64,000 bases of DNA. Source: Colocasia esculenta (lineage: Eukaryota; Streptophyta; Magnoliopsida; Alismatales; Araceae). Of the stretch, positions 12,766-24,515 are shown in pieces. Numbering within the stretch: the stretch's first letter is position 1; each line of letters starts with the position of its first letter. The DNA lies in the NCBI GenBank assembly GCA_014218235.1, contig CM024759.1:8944712-9008711 (forward strand), in the 5' to 3' direction. The notes under the pieces were generated by a model. That model was not told the DNA's origin and did no database searches. It saw nothing but the letters and a program-made list of their open reading frames with translations. The position numbers were made by a program, and so were the translations under genes.

Positions 12766-13079
12766 AGCAGCTTGAATGGATCCATTGAAGAGATCCGTTG
12801 GAGTTCTAGCCGTTGCTCATCTCTTCTTCATTTTCCTTAATCAGACTCTGATGGTCTTCGAGGTCTGTACACATAGAAGAAAGTGTTATCATAAAAGAGT
12901 GTTTATGATAAATGATGCATAGTACTGTGCTTCTGCTAACATACTGAAAATAGTAGTTCATATCTATTTGACAAGACTCTGAAATATGCATGCAGCTTTT
13001 TGTCAGAAGATATTTGACTTTTCATTTAAGCGCCAAAAACACTTTCAAAATATTCAAGAGAAATTTATGTGAATATGAC

Positions 13080-13600
13080 TTATACAATCGTTGTTCGGTT
13101 ACAAATAAATCGTTGCAAGTTTATGAACAAATCGATGTGAAAGACAAGTCGTTATGATCATTGAAGAAATCGTTATGAGCATGACTTATGAAATCGTTAT
13201 AGGAATGATTTCTTAACAAATCGTTGTGAAGGCAAGTCGATGCGTTCACTTAAGAAATCGTTATGAGATCGATTTCTTAACAAATCTTTATGAATTCTTA
13301 AGAAGTCGATGTGATCACTTATCAAATCGTTATGAGCCTTAACAAATCGATGTGAGAAGCAAATCGTTGTTTCTCACTTATGAAATCGTAATGGGAGCAA
13401 ATCGTTACGCTCACTTATGGAATCGTTATGGAATCAATTTCTTAGAAAATCGTTGCGCTTACAAAACAAATCGTTATACGATAAAATCGATGTTTCACTT
13501 AACGAATCGTTACACGATCAAATCGTTGTGTAACTTATGAAATCGTTGTTAGTGAAATCGATGTGGCACTTTTGAATAGAAATCGATGTATATTGAATGA
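13080..13600. repeat. AATCGTT/ATCGAT array in the C1 3' LTR
   Basis: Words such as AAATCGTTATG, AAATCGATGTG and CACTTATGAAATCG recur every 15-30 bp. ATCGAT is a palindrome. The same array lies at 17080-17600 in the 5' LTR and, expanded, in S5. Confidence 0.85.
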
Positions 13601-13762
13601 ACATCGATTTAGCATTTTAGTGCGCCAATATTGCATCAATGAGTGACTCAGCATTTTGCTATGAGATTGATGCGACACAGATGAAACAAAATATTCAATT
13701 TAAGTTACATCATAAATTTTATTATCACCAAAATACAAGAACAAATAGAGAGTGGTTCAACA

Positions 13763-13790
13763 ATCTCTCCCTTTTTGGTGATGACAAAAT
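13763..13790 (-). other. Polypurine tract of C1
   Basis: On the minus strand the bases directly before the 3' LTR read ACCAAAAAGGGAGAGAT, followed by TGTTG. Further purine runs (AAGGGGGAG) at 13970-14000 are typical of SIRE-type elements. Confidence 0.75.
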
Positions 13791-14160
13791 TTATGTGAAT
13801 TTTCTGATAAAAATATATAAGCATAGAGGTTTCAGAAAATTCATACAAACTCTCCCCCTTTTTATCACTAACCAAGAAGGAAGGATCTTACCATGGATTT
13901 CTCTCCCTCTTTGAGAGAATTTCTTACCATAGAGGGGTTCAACAATAATAGTTGATAAGAGATGACTCCCCCTTAATCTGTGCTCCCCCTTAATGAGAGA
14001 CTCACCTGAATGAAACTTGCAAATCATTGTTAGTAATAAAGACCAGTTCAATTTTTGTGACTACTCTTTCTTCAGATGAGATTTGAATGAAGAGTCTGTA
14101 GTCACTCCTGCCTTGAGCATCCTTGGTTTTTTTATGCTCCAAGGCTAACCTGCAAATAAA

Positions 14161-15931
14161 CTACTCAGAAGTAGGTACCCAAATCTTTTTGGGTCCTTGA
14201 TGGTTAGATGCATAAAAATATCCTTTCGAGATCCATACTAGGTGCCTTGTTGTGCAGGTGTTTACTGTGTGTCCTAATTTATTGCAATGAGAACAACAAT
14301 GAATATAATCTATTTTGTAATTCTTATTATTTTTATGATGTCTGTTTAGGACACAATTTTTGGAAACGTTTTCTTTTACAGGGGCCTTTTTTTTGTTTCT
14401 CTTACAAATTTTGGTAATGGATATTTTTCAAGAATTATGACTTGTTTTCCTTTTTCAGGAGGTTTGTATCCAAGACCTTGCTTGTTATTTCCAAGTTTTG
14501 ACCCTTTCAAACATAGAGCTAAAGAAGTTTTTCCTTTTGTTAATTTTTTAACTGATTCTTTTAAATACAGATTTTCTTCAGTTAGAGTTTTTAATTTTTC
14601 TTCTAACTCTAACTTTTCATTGTCCTTATTTTTTAAATTTTCATTCAAAAAATAAATATTATCTTTATTGTCTTTTAATTATTTTTCTAGTTGCTCCAAT
14701 TCGGATTTAAGATCAGAATTGGTGTTTTCTAAGCAAGTAGAGTTGTTTTTCAGACTCTTTAATTCTTTTACAACCCCTTTATGTTTTTCATACAGTTCAT
14801 TAAAGACTTCTTCTAAGTCTTCTGATTCTGACCCTGAATCTGTGCAAGAATTGAAAAATGAGTCAGAATGTACCTCATCTAGTCCCACCATGAGGGCTAG
14901 ATTTACCTGCTCCTTTTTGGAATCTGAGCTTGATGATTCTGAGCTTGTGACCTCATCATTCTCCTATGCAGCCGCCATGGCTTTTCTTTTAAATTTCTTG
15001 TGCTGCTTCTTGGGCTTGTCAGTTTGTCAGTTTGACCAACCTTCTTGAGCCTTGGACAATCTGGTCTCAGATGTCCAGGTTTTCTGCATTCATAGCAGAC
15101 TGGTTCTTTCTCCTTTTTCTCTTTTCTTTGGATCCTTCTTGATCCATTTTTCTTTTTCTTCAAAATCTTCTGAAGCTTGGACAATACTTCATCCATATTA
15201 CAGTCTTCAGAATCTGCATCCTAGGAACTAGAAGAAGAGGTGGAAGGAGCAGCTACAACTTTAAGAGCATTAGTACATTTCTTCTTAGATGAGCTTTCAG
15301 ATAATCGCTCCATATTTATTTCATGTGCCATGAGAGAACCTATTAAATTATCAATTGATAATTTAGTTAAATCATGGGCCTCTTCAATAGCAGTTACTTT
15401 AGGAGTCCATGAAATAGTTAAAGACCTAAGTATCTTCCTAACAGTTTCTTCATTGGAAAGAGTTTTACCAAGAGAATTTAAACCTACTACTATGCTTGAA
15501 AATCTATTATACATAGTAGTAATGTTTTCGTTTGAAAGCATTTTAAATTGTTCATATTGTGAAACAAAAATATCTATTCTAGTTTGTTTCACTTTATCCG
15601 TTCCTTCATAGGTTATTTGCAGTTTGTCCCAAATTTCTTTAGCAGATTTGCATGTAGATACTCTACTAAATTCCTTTTTAGATAAGGCACAACATAAATA
15701 ATTTTTTGCCTTAAAATTTAGATATAGTTTACTTTTATCAACAGGTGTAATGGCAGTAGTGCCTTCAACACGAACAATAACAAAATCACCTACCTCAATT
15801 ACCTACCACAGATCAAAGTCTGTGCCTCGAATGAAGCATTCCATTCTCATCTTCCAGTATTGGTAGTCCTCTCCAACAAAGAACGGAGGTCTGGTGACTG
15901 ATTGGCCTTCAGCATATCCTTGAGCTGCCAT
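14161..15931 (-). pseudogene. gag: Copia-type gag of C1, interrupted
   Basis: Gag forms the particle that packages element RNA. Reading starts at the ATG of 15931 with MAAQGYAEGQ, soon after the primer site, as is usual. The N-terminal part carries the DUF4219/UBN2 signature (EDYQYWKMRM, then SAKEIWDKL and SQYEQFKML near 15560). A CCHC knuckle CYECRKPGHLRPDC follows near 15100, then a Lys/Glu-rich coiled-coil stretch (14400-14890) and a second knuckle CSHCNKLGHTVNTC near 14270, ending in GPKKIWVP at 14170. Breaks are in-frame stops at 15803-15805 and 15221-15223, a shift near 15025 beside a tandem GTCAGTTT duplication, a stop near 14690 and a shift in a poly-A run near 14385. No protease active-site motif follows. 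The breaks are few, in line with a young element. Confidence 0.88.
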
Positions 15932-15979
15932 GAATCTTTGCTCTAAGATCGTTGGATCTTCTTGGAAGTTCAGAGACCC

Positions 15980-15991
15980 GCTCTGATGCCA
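15980..15991 (-). other. Primer binding site of C1
   Basis: TGGCATCAGAGC on the minus strand, two bases after the 5' LTR. It differs by one base from the usual initiator-Met site TGGTATCAGAGC. Confidence 0.85.
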
Positions 15992-15993
15992 CT

Positions 15994-17762
15994 TGTTGGT
16001 CCTTTATGTATGGCATCAAGGTAACCTAGAGGGGGGGGTGAATAGGACTTTCTGAAATCTGAAATCAAAACGTGAACACTTAAAAGTTTGGTTAGTGTTA
16101 GTGTGATGAAGAGTGGCAGTGCGGAAGCAAAAGAACAATCACACAAAAGGACATAGGAGATTTATCCTGGTTCGGCCCTTCCCACATGGAAGTCCTACGT
16201 CCAGTCCCCAAGCAAACTCTTGGGATTTCACTAACCGAAGGTACAGTCCCCTTCAAGGACACTACAACACCCTGGATACCCCACCAGGTCTTCTTCTCTT
16301 TCCCGGGCAAGAAGGCAGCCCACTTCTTTTCTAGGCTCAGAAGCAAACCTACTTCTTTTACAGGTTCAGAAGTAAACCTCCTAGAACAAACCCCAGTGCG
16401 GTTCTGCTAGACACCAACCCCTAGCTGGGTTATCTACTGTATACAGTTCTACAGCTGGACAAGATGTCTTTCTTATAAAAGAAAGAACAGTGCTGAGAGT
16501 TCTACAAGAATGGCATCTACCCAAAAACTCTCAGCAAAAACTCTCCCCAAGAATTACAATAAGCACAGGGAGAATGAAGATGAGAAGGCTTGAAGGCGAT
16601 GAAGACTTCTGTTTGGAAAGCTTCTGTAGATTTTTGGCTCGAGCTCTTCTCTCTTTCTCTGAGTGTATGTGGCGTGAAGGTTCTTCTCACTTGGATGTAC
16701 ACTCCTTCAAAGATGTTCAGGAAAAAGGCTCTCTCTGTTCTTCAGCAATGCTCCATCTTTTAATGAGCAGCTTGAATGGATCCATTGAAGAGATCCGTTG
16801 GAGTTCTAGTCGTTGCTCATCTCTTCTTCATTTGCCTTAATCAGACTCTGATGGTCTTCGAGGTCTGTACACATAGAAGAAAGTGTTATCATAAAAGAGT
16901 GTTTATGATAAACGATGCATAGTACTGTGCTTCTGCTAGCATACTGAAAATAGTAGTTTATATCTATTTGACAAGACTCTGAAATATGCATGCAGCTTTT
17001 TGTCAGAAGATATTTGACTTTTCATTTAAGCGCCAAAAACACTTTCAAAATATTCAAGAGAAATTTATGTGAATATGACTTATACAATCGTTGTTCGGTT
17101 ACAAATAAATCGTTGCAAGTTTATGAACAAATCGATGTGAAAGACAAGTCGTTATGATCATTGAAGAAATCGTTATGAGCATGACTTATGAAATCGTTAT
17201 GGGAATGATTTCTTAACAAATCGTTGTGAAGGCAAGTCGATGCGTTCACTTAAGAAATCGTTATGAGATCGATTTCTTAACAAATCTTTATGAATTCTTA
17301 AGAAGTCGATGTGATCACTTATCAAATCGTTATGAGCCTTAACACATCGATGTGAGAAGCAAATCGTTGTTTCTCACTTATGAAATCGTTATGGGAGTAA
17401 ATCGTTACGCTCACTTATGGAATCGTTATGGAATCGATTTCTTAGAAAATCGTTGCGCTTACAAAACAAATCGTTATACGATAAAATCGATGTTTCACTT
17501 AACGAATCGTTACACGATCAAATCGTTGTGTAACTTATGAATTCGTTGTTAGTGAAATCGATGTGGCACTTTTGAATAGAAATAGATGTATATTGAATGA
17601 ACATCGATTTAGCATTTTAGTGCGCCAATATTGCATCAATGAGAGACTCAGCATTTTTCTATGAGATTGATGTGACACAGATGAAACAAAATATTCAATT
17701 TAAGTTACATCATAAATTTTATTATCACCAAAATACAAGAACAAATAGAGAGTGGTTCAACA
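15994..17762 (-). mobile_element. 5' LTR of C1
   Basis: 1769 bp, nearly identical to 11993-13762. It contains the AATCGTT array at 17080-17600. Its TATA box has a one-base deletion at 16757-16765. Confidence 0.93.
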
Positions 17763-17767
17763 AGAGT

Positions 17768-19345
17768 TTTATGCATGGGTCCATCGTCCTCACGTGCCAA
17801 GCATAACGGCCTATCCGTGCGGCTAAGGATACTCTGGAATAATCATTGTTTTTATTAAAGGGGAACTCAAATCTCAGATTCCTCAGAGCCACAAGGTCCT
17901 TGATATGCTCTAAGGGTATAACATATAGTAAATGCAGATAACTGGATGGTGAAGGCAACCTGCAGCCTGATGTAGCGTCAGATGAGGTAACTCGAACCTG
18001 CACTCAAAATTCATTAGCCAAAAGATAACAAATATCATGGGAAAACATCATTCACAACATGAAGCATAGATAAGGCATTCAACAACAGAGATAGCTCACT
18101 CAATTCATTTGTTTAAACCATGAGGATAAGTGATCTTTGGCCAAATCAAGGTATGGAGTTCAAAGCAGCAGGGTTCAATGATTGGAAGAATTGAGTTGAT
18201 CTGACAACGAAAGGTGCAATGTGTGTGCCATGCGCAATACCATTATGAATTTTTTTTTGGATTTTGAAATTTTTATGAGATTTTGAAAATATTTGAATTT
18301 TATGGGATTTTGAAAATATTTATTTTTTTGTGATTTTTGGAAATATTCATCTTTTTGTGATTTTTTTTTTGAAATATTCATCTTTTTTGTGGATTTTTGG
18401 AAACATTGTCATACCATGGCAGCATTAAAGTTATGAAAACTAACTGGCGAGGGGTCCTCGTTACCTCCCATTTCATTAAAGAATGCCCAAAGTAAGGCGT
18501 GCATTTATAGTGGTGCCCAGGGGCCAACTGCACTTGGTTAATAGTGGCACTATCAAAGCCATGCCCAAAAAGGCAACTAAGTCTGACAGGGAGAAGGGAG
18601 GAAAGCTTGGAGATAAGCTTGATATGGATGCCCAAAAAGGGGACTAAGTCTGACTTCCTTCCTTGGCACAACCATTAGGAGATTCAGTCTCATTAAGTAT
18701 TGGGGCTTTTAGAATTGATTGATGGCCATTCATTTGTTAGGGACATGCATACGACCGGGTTCATTTTGAAACCCCGAGGACTTTGCCGCTCTTTGCCATG
18801 CCCTGTTATGATGATTGATTTTGATTGATTTTGCATGCATATGGCTAGGTCCATTTGGATCTCTGCGGGGACTTTGAGACTCTTGACATGCACTTGACTT
18901 TGATGTTCATTGGTCATTTTGATTGATTGCCCTTTTTGAGACCTCCTCTCATCAGGGAGTGCTTCAGGTTGGTTGCCTTGCCGAGACTACCTCTACTACT
19001 CATATTTCGGCTGAATTAGAGGAGAAGTAGACTTTCATGCCCTCAGGTATGACAGTGATAGTGACGGTGTCTTCCAAAGCAATCGACTTAGGGTGCCGTG
19101 AAGTGTGTAATGTGCCCATGCCAAGGGCAAACCTTAATGACCCGGGAGGGAATTTTGGACTCCTAGAGCAGAGCTCTCATAACATGAATGTTGCGATAGC
19201 GTGGCAATATTGAGTATTCATCCTTTTATGATTTTTGACACTGATAAACAATATAGTAACTTTTAAACTATGAGTTCGGAGGGTAAAGGGAGGACGAATG
19301 CCCTGCGTTGGGGTGAGACTCAGAGGCTTTGAAGAATGTACCAAC
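17768..19345. other. G1 internal region downstream of gag, non-coding
   Basis: This is the second half of the region interrupted by C1. No frame resembles protease, reverse transcriptase or integrase. It holds a T-rich degenerate repeat at 18245-18410. In autonomous Tat elements pol would lie here, so its absence marks G1 as gag-only. Confidence 0.6.
18245..18410. repeat. T-rich degenerate repeat (GATTTTGAAAATATT units)
   Basis: Five to six units of 25-30 bp built on GGATTTTGAAAATATTTGAAT with variable T runs. Confidence 0.8.
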
Positions 19346-20065
19346 TTATTCGGAAATTAAAAAGGATACATGGGGACTAAAACCCCGAAAACAGTGGGAG
19401 AAAGGTCGGATGACCTGATTGAACATGGAAAGGAGAGAATGGCGGAAAGACTTTGGAGACTTCGGTGGTTCCGGAGGGAATAGAAGAAGAAGGGCGCAAT
19501 GCCCAGTAGAAGAAAAGGAATCCGGATGGTCCGAAGGGGAGAAAAGAAAAAGTGGGCCGTGAGGGGCCAAAAAGGAAGGTGCACCGCGTGGGACGCGAGA
19601 TGGAGAGGTGCCGCATGGGACACTGGATGGAGATGCGCCGCGTGGGGCACTAGATGGAGATGTGGCGCGTGGGGTGCTGGATGGAGATGTGCCACGTGGG
19701 GCATGGTAAGGAGATGTGCCACACGGGGCACGATAGGGAGGGTGGAAACAATGAGATGTGCCATGTGGGGCACGGAGAGGAGGATTGTGAACACATAACG
19801 ATGTGCCACGAGGGGCACGAGGTGGAGAATAAGGAATACAAAAGGGGGCGCGATGCCCAGTACAGGAGAGTGGATCATAAAAAAGGTGGAAGAAAAATGC
19901 CTCCTGTGGGGAGGGAATGTGGAGAACCCACGGGAAGGTGCTAAGTAGCACGAAAGAGGATGTGAATGAAGACGGAGGAGATGAAGGTCCCCTGGTCTTT
20001 TGCCATGCCCGACGTTTGAGCTTGCGCTTGGGAATTGGCCTTCTAACCCTTAGGTGCTTCCTCAC
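19346..20065 (-). pseudogene. C-terminal extension of the G1 gag frame with decapeptide repeats
   Basis: This frame is the same as the gag frame upstream, separated from it by one stop, so it is probably the end of the G1 polyprotein. It opens with a Lys/Arg-rich stretch (RKHLRVRRPIPKRKLKRR), then a Ser/Pro region, then about eight copies of a ten-residue unit of the type APRGTSPSS (residues about 75-160). The unit is encoded by 30-bp DNA repeats. I do not recognise a domain. Similar basic and repeat-rich tails occur in plant Tat-type gag-only elements, but this is recalled family knowledge rather than a search. It may be non-coding repeat DNA that happens to stay open. Confidence 0.5.
19590..19830. 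repeat. 30-bp tandem repeat with a G-box palindrome
   Basis: Units read GATGGAGATGTGCCACGTGG followed by GGCAC. The core GTGCCACGTGGGGCAC is almost fully self-complementary around CACGTG. A further single copy (TACCACGTGGGGCAC) lies next to the G1 primer site at 23337-23351. Confidence 0.85.
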
Positions 20066-20074
20066 ATAGCGTGC

Positions 20075-22403
20075 TCAGCAGGTGGATGGTCTTGCTCTTG
20101 TCACATGGACTGAACGGCTCTCAGTAATTGGATTGTTGACTTCCGTCCGAGTTTCAAGCAACAATGGCAACTCCCTTGGAATATAGTTGAGGGAAATAGT
20201 GGGGAGTTTAACTAGTGGGATTGGAAACAACAATGAGGGGATTGTGCCCAAAGATTGTATAGTGTTTGATATAGAAAGGGGCACATGCCCTTGAGTAATT
20301 GAGTGTGCCAATGACTTAGCTTTGGAATGTGTGAACACAATTTGCATGGTTGACCCCTTCACTAGAGTGGGAAGGTTCACAACAATGGTGTGAGGGATCA
20401 TGAGAGCTTGGAGGGAGAATTTCCCTATGAGTACTTTGAATTGAACATAGTTGGCAATGGGTACAATTGGCATATCTTTAGAGGGCCTCTTGACAGCCAT
20501 GGATAGAGGGGAGGACTTCCGCTCAATGAATGTGCCCGGTATGGAAACAATGACCGGCATGCGGGGAATACAATCTTGCAACTTGAATAGCAGGCTCGGT
20601 CCTGGGGCTTCCTTCTTCTGCTGATGCTTGTTGCTCTTCAAATGAGTGCACCCGCTCCGTTGGATGGGGGTGGATGTGGGTGGAGTAGAAGGTTGTATGG
20701 CTGGTGGAGGTGTAATGGGTATGCTAGGGAGGTTTTGCTCGAGTTGGGTTGCCAATGGTGTTGGCGTAGTGGGAGGTATAGTGGTTGGTTTAATGGTGGG
20801 TGTAATGGTTGATGGAGGTTTAATAGTGGGGGGTTTGATGATAATGGATGGTAGTGTAGGAGGCATAGGTAAATGGCGTACGAACATGACCTCAGAAGGT
20901 TCATCGTCGTAACACCAGGTGGTTTCATGGATGGGTTAGTTATTGGCAACTTCGGCTCGAGCAACGGGATGTGATGGAGGTGGAAGCTATTGTGGGGGTA
21001 GTGGTTGTTGTGGTGGTGGAGTAGGAGCTGGAATGAGCGTCGGAGCAAGTGCAGTGTTGGGCACAAGAGCTTCTTCATGCATAGTAGGGGCGTTGTATGT
21101 CCTTGTTGGAGTTTGTTGGGTCCGAGGAGGATGAATTAGTGGACGCCTGGGTGGAGGCATATCATGGTAGATGGGTGTATATGAGGGCGTATAAGAAGTG
21201 GGTGTTGTATGGGGGCGAGGTGGATGGTGGATGGCGTCCACTGACCCATTGTACCTCGGACCAGCTTGATTGAATAAGTCCACGATGGGGGAGTCCATTA
21301 AGTGCGTTTGGATGTAACATCCCCGCTCGTAGAGTTCTTCCATTGTGGTGATCTGGTTCATGGCCAGGATGTGCTTAAACTTCGGAGTAGAGTTGGAAAT
21401 GATGATTTAAACTTGCTCCGACTCCGAGAGCACATGTTGCAGGCGAGTGGCCATCGACCTCCAACGATTAGCAAATTGTACAAATCCCTCGTAAACCCTC
21501 ATCTTCTCGAATGCTAGATCCGTGATAGAGAGATATGGGCTGACGCGGTCTTTATACCTCTGAATGAACCTTTTGTGCAGGATGTGGAAGTCCCCTGCCT
21601 CTCTTGGCTTTAAGGAGTAGAACCATTCAAGTGCAGGGCCATCAAGAGACCTTCTAAATAAATATGCCAAGGTAAGGGGGTCACGTTACCAACGTGAGGA
21701 CTCATAGAGGAATTCTTTGATATGTATGTAGGGATTGCCCGTGCCATTGTACAGTTGATATGATGGCATCTCCGAAGGATGTATATAACGCATGGCGACA
21801 ACAGGGTCACCCGTGGAGTGTGAAAACTTGTTGATTTGGTTCTCCAGATTGTTCAATTTCTGGAGAAGAGCATTTTGAAGTGGAGTGGGTTGCCGTTGGA
21901 CATGTGAGGGAGTACATGGGGGGTGGCCGTGAATTAGCGGGCCTTCCCAAGGATTGGTCCGTTCGGAACGGAGTACGGGAGTGCAAATGACCGTGGGGCC
22001 TAGGTGAGGAATGTACAAGAGGGGGTGGCGAAGTCGCCGGAATGTACAAAGGTGGGTGCCTAGGGGAAGGAGAGGGAGAAGGAGTCACACCCTCAACCAA
22101 AGATTGAATGAGATTGAGTTGTTGAGGGGTGAGTTGATCAAGTGAATTCAGGACATTTTGTACAGTTGGATCTTGGTGGGGAGAAGGCTCTCGCCGGGTT
22201 TTGATCGGAGTAATGTGTGAAGGGACATAAAATTGGTTAGTGTGCGGTGTGCGCACATGACCATAGGAAGTTGAGGTTTGTCCCTCATGGTGGTGAGATG
22301 GACAGACATGAGATTGAAAAGATTGACCATATAGATTATCCTCATAGGCCATATTGAAGTTAACATGATGGTGTGAGTCCATTTTAACAAGGCAAGCAAG
22401 CAA
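20075..22403 (-). pseudogene. gag: Tat-like Ty3/gypsy gag of G1, interrupted
   Basis: Gag would assemble the particle and bind element RNA. The first part (22403 to about 22020) is Pro/His/Ser-rich with ITPIKTRREPSPHQDPT. A shift near 22015 leads to the frame that carries the retrotransposon gag domain (PF03732 type): GDPVVAMRYIHPSEMPSY, then SLDGPALEWFYSLKPREAG and EGFVQFANRWRSMATRL at 21407-21670, then MNQITTMEELYERG at 21361. A Pro/Thr-rich linker follows (20640-21250). The end (20075-20640) has a folded-looking segment with VFTHSKAKSLA that I cannot assign. Stops lie at 21686, 21404-21406 and near 20984. No CCHC knuckle is obvious. The frame continues past one more stop into 19346-20065. 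Confidence 0.82.
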
Positions 22404-23387
22404 TCAAGTTGGACAAAGATTAGATCGAGCCATATGGTTCAAACAAGTTATGATGCTTTCGCTTGTTTTAGGAGTTTCACAATTAATTAGATGGATTTAT
22501 GAACAATGTGTGTCACTCCATATGAGACCTTAGTTGGGTAGAGTATGGATACTTTGGGTACAACTAAGATCACCCTCACCAGGCAATGGGATGTCTAAAC
22601 CCGGGTCAATAGTGGATACAACCAGCTCGGTCCGCCGTGAGGGAATCCACGGGGTACGGAGACTTACGGAGGTTCCGGGAGAAGGTTCGCTAGTCCAAAG
22701 GGACGGAATGCCCAATGGAGAGCTTGCCTTCACCGAAAGGGTGTGTGGAGCCTAAGGGATGAGGGAAGGAGGTCCCCCGACCGATGCAAGATGCCCTGTA
22801 TGCAGCAGTTATAGCAAAGATGGCAAAGGGGCGCGTTCTGTCAACAGTCAGAATCACATCGGGTACAGCCGTCGTGAATTGAAGGGAGTCGCGTTCAGTC
22901 ACCTGGACACGGTTCTGAAAGCCCAGTGGGCTGCCAGAGCTGCGGTCAGTCCCTGTGGATGACCTGTCAAATAAAAATGTGTCAGCCTAAGCCGCCGCGA
23001 CAAAAAGTATAACGCGACCGTCTCACTGGACGCGTTCTAAAACAGAGAATCACGTCCACTGTGTCGGACGCGGATTCAAAAGGCGACCCAAAAACTAAAA
23101 AAAAAAAATAGGCAGGAAACAACAGTATATATACAAAATCAACACACACACATGGACATGCAGGGTATAAGTATGGAGAGCATGGAATACACAATCTCAA
23201 CAAGACATGGATCAACTCATCATCTTTTGTTTTTTTTTTTTATTCCTCAAATTCTCTTTGAAATCTAAAATTGGCTAATCACTTGGGAGTGGACAAGGAG
23301 GAAAAGGAGGGGCATGCGAGGGTGCCAAGGGAGAGTACCACGTGGGGCACGAGGGAGGGGGTAATCAAAAGAAAATGGCAGAAAGAG
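22404..23387 (-). other. 5' leader of G1
   Basis: The stretch lies between primer site and gag. It has a segment at 22575-22760 that resembles J1 at 59320-59470 and the T1 LTRs (GAGACTTACGGAGG, then CGCTAGTC, then AGAGCT). It also has CGCG words and an inverted pair GAATCACGTCC...GGACGCGGATTC at 23045-23077. An A-run of 13 lies at 23097-23109. Confidence 0.55.
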
Positions 23388-23408
23388 GTCTCATCGCGAT
23401 CGCCAATT
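23388..23408 (-). other. Primer binding region of G1
   Basis: Directly after the 5' LTR the minus strand reads TTGGCGATCGCGATGAGAC. TTGGCGA at this place is typical of Tat-type elements, which often have TTGGCGACTCC. I cannot name the tRNA with certainty. Confidence 0.55.
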
Positions 23409-24173
23409 TGTAGATCTCGCTTTTCATTCTTTGGAAGAACTCCAAGCGTCCACAAAGAAAATAATGAGAAAATAAGTAGGAAGATGGAGCACAACTCCTA
23501 AATGTGATCGTGATCGCCAGACACACGTGGGTGTCGAAGGAGGTGCACACGCATGGGGTGCGAATGAAAAGGTTGATCACGTAACGTACCCTTTTAAGCG
23601 GATGGAGATTGCGCGGGATGTGGGTTCCTCTTCTTCTATGAGCACGGCTGGCCATGGTAGAAGGCTCTTTTCTCGTTGATTACCCTTGAAAAATAGATAA
23701 ACACACAAAAGAGGAGATTAGAAAATGCGTGTAGTATCAAATCCCAAATAAATGATATAACATGAATAAAAGGAGAAGAACTCACCGCGTGGTGGTTTTT
23801 AAACCCCTAGGAAATGGGTGTGTGTGTATATGCATGCATGTATGTGTTGATAAAAAAAGAATAAAGGGAAAAATAAAGGGAGAATAGCCACGTTGGGGCT
23901 TAGAGGAGATGAATATAGACAAAAGAGAAGAAGGAAGGTCCTTCCCCAATAGATGGCGTAGTAGCCGCTGTTGCAATGGACGAAGTGAGGAAGAAGCTCC
24001 CCCCGTCCCACTCCGACGCACGTGAGGAAGACGGAGACTCCGAACTCCAAGGAATGAAGGCTCGGTGTAGCTTGGAAGTGAGGATGCTCCTCCTTGGCTC
24101 AGAGTTGAGTCTCCAATCCGGCAGGGCTTCGCTATAGTGCGGGGTGGATGGTCAAAAGGGTGGCCTCGGGGGT

Positions 24174-24183
24174 CTATTTATAG
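24174..24183 (-). promoter_or_regulatory. TATA box of the G1 5' LTR
   Basis: CTATAAATAG on the minus strand, after a hairpin array and before a GC-rich leader. In the 3' LTR the matching site near 10712 reads CTATAATGG. Confidence 0.55.
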
Positions 24184-24289
24184 GAAAAAAGGCTCAAATC
24201 ACATTTGGTACAGTGGATGCTATTTAAGTTGAATCGAGGTGGGGATAATGGACGCGTTTCAGAATTGCCATTTTTGGCCAATAGGACGG

Positions 24290-24515
24290 CTCTAAATCGC
24301 GTCCAGATAAGTGGACACATTTCAGAACTTCCAAAAAACGCTTTTAGAACTTTGAATCGCATCCAGGATGGTGGACGTGATTCAGAAATGGCATCTGGCA
24401 TAAATAAGGAACTTTGAATCGCGTCCAGGATGGTGGACGCGATTCAGAAATGGCAGCTGGCGTAAATAAGGAACTTTGAATCGTGTCCAGAATGGTAGAC
24501 ACAATTCAGAAATGG
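24290..24515. repeat. Tandem hairpin units in the G1 5' LTR
   Basis: Four units. The one starting at 24417 has perfect arms, GAATCGCGTCC and GGACGCGATTC, around AGGATGGT. The neighbours carry C-to-T or G-to-A changes at the CpGs. Confidence 0.88.

Larger units (their letters stand above)
11993..13762 (-). mobile_element. 3' LTR of C1
   Basis: 1770 bp. It holds an intact TATA box (CATATAAAAG, 12756-12765) and the AATCGTT array at 13080-13600. Confidence 0.93.
11993..17762 (-). mobile_element. C1: complete Copia element with gag only (Maximus/SIRE-like)
   Basis: Identical-length LTRs with TGTTGG...TTCAACA ends lie at 11993-13762 and 15994-17762, and the TSD is AGAGT (11988-11992 and 17763-17767). 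A primer site matching initiator-Met tRNA (TGGCATCAGAGC) and a purine-rich AAAAAGGGAGAGAT tract set the minus orientation. The 2.2-kb internal region encodes a broken gag and nothing else. By eye the two LTRs differ at roughly twenty positions in 1.77 kb, so this is the most recent insertion in the nest. The extra AAGGGGGAG runs after gag and the late motif GPKKIWVP point to the Maximus/SIRE lineage. Confidence 0.9.
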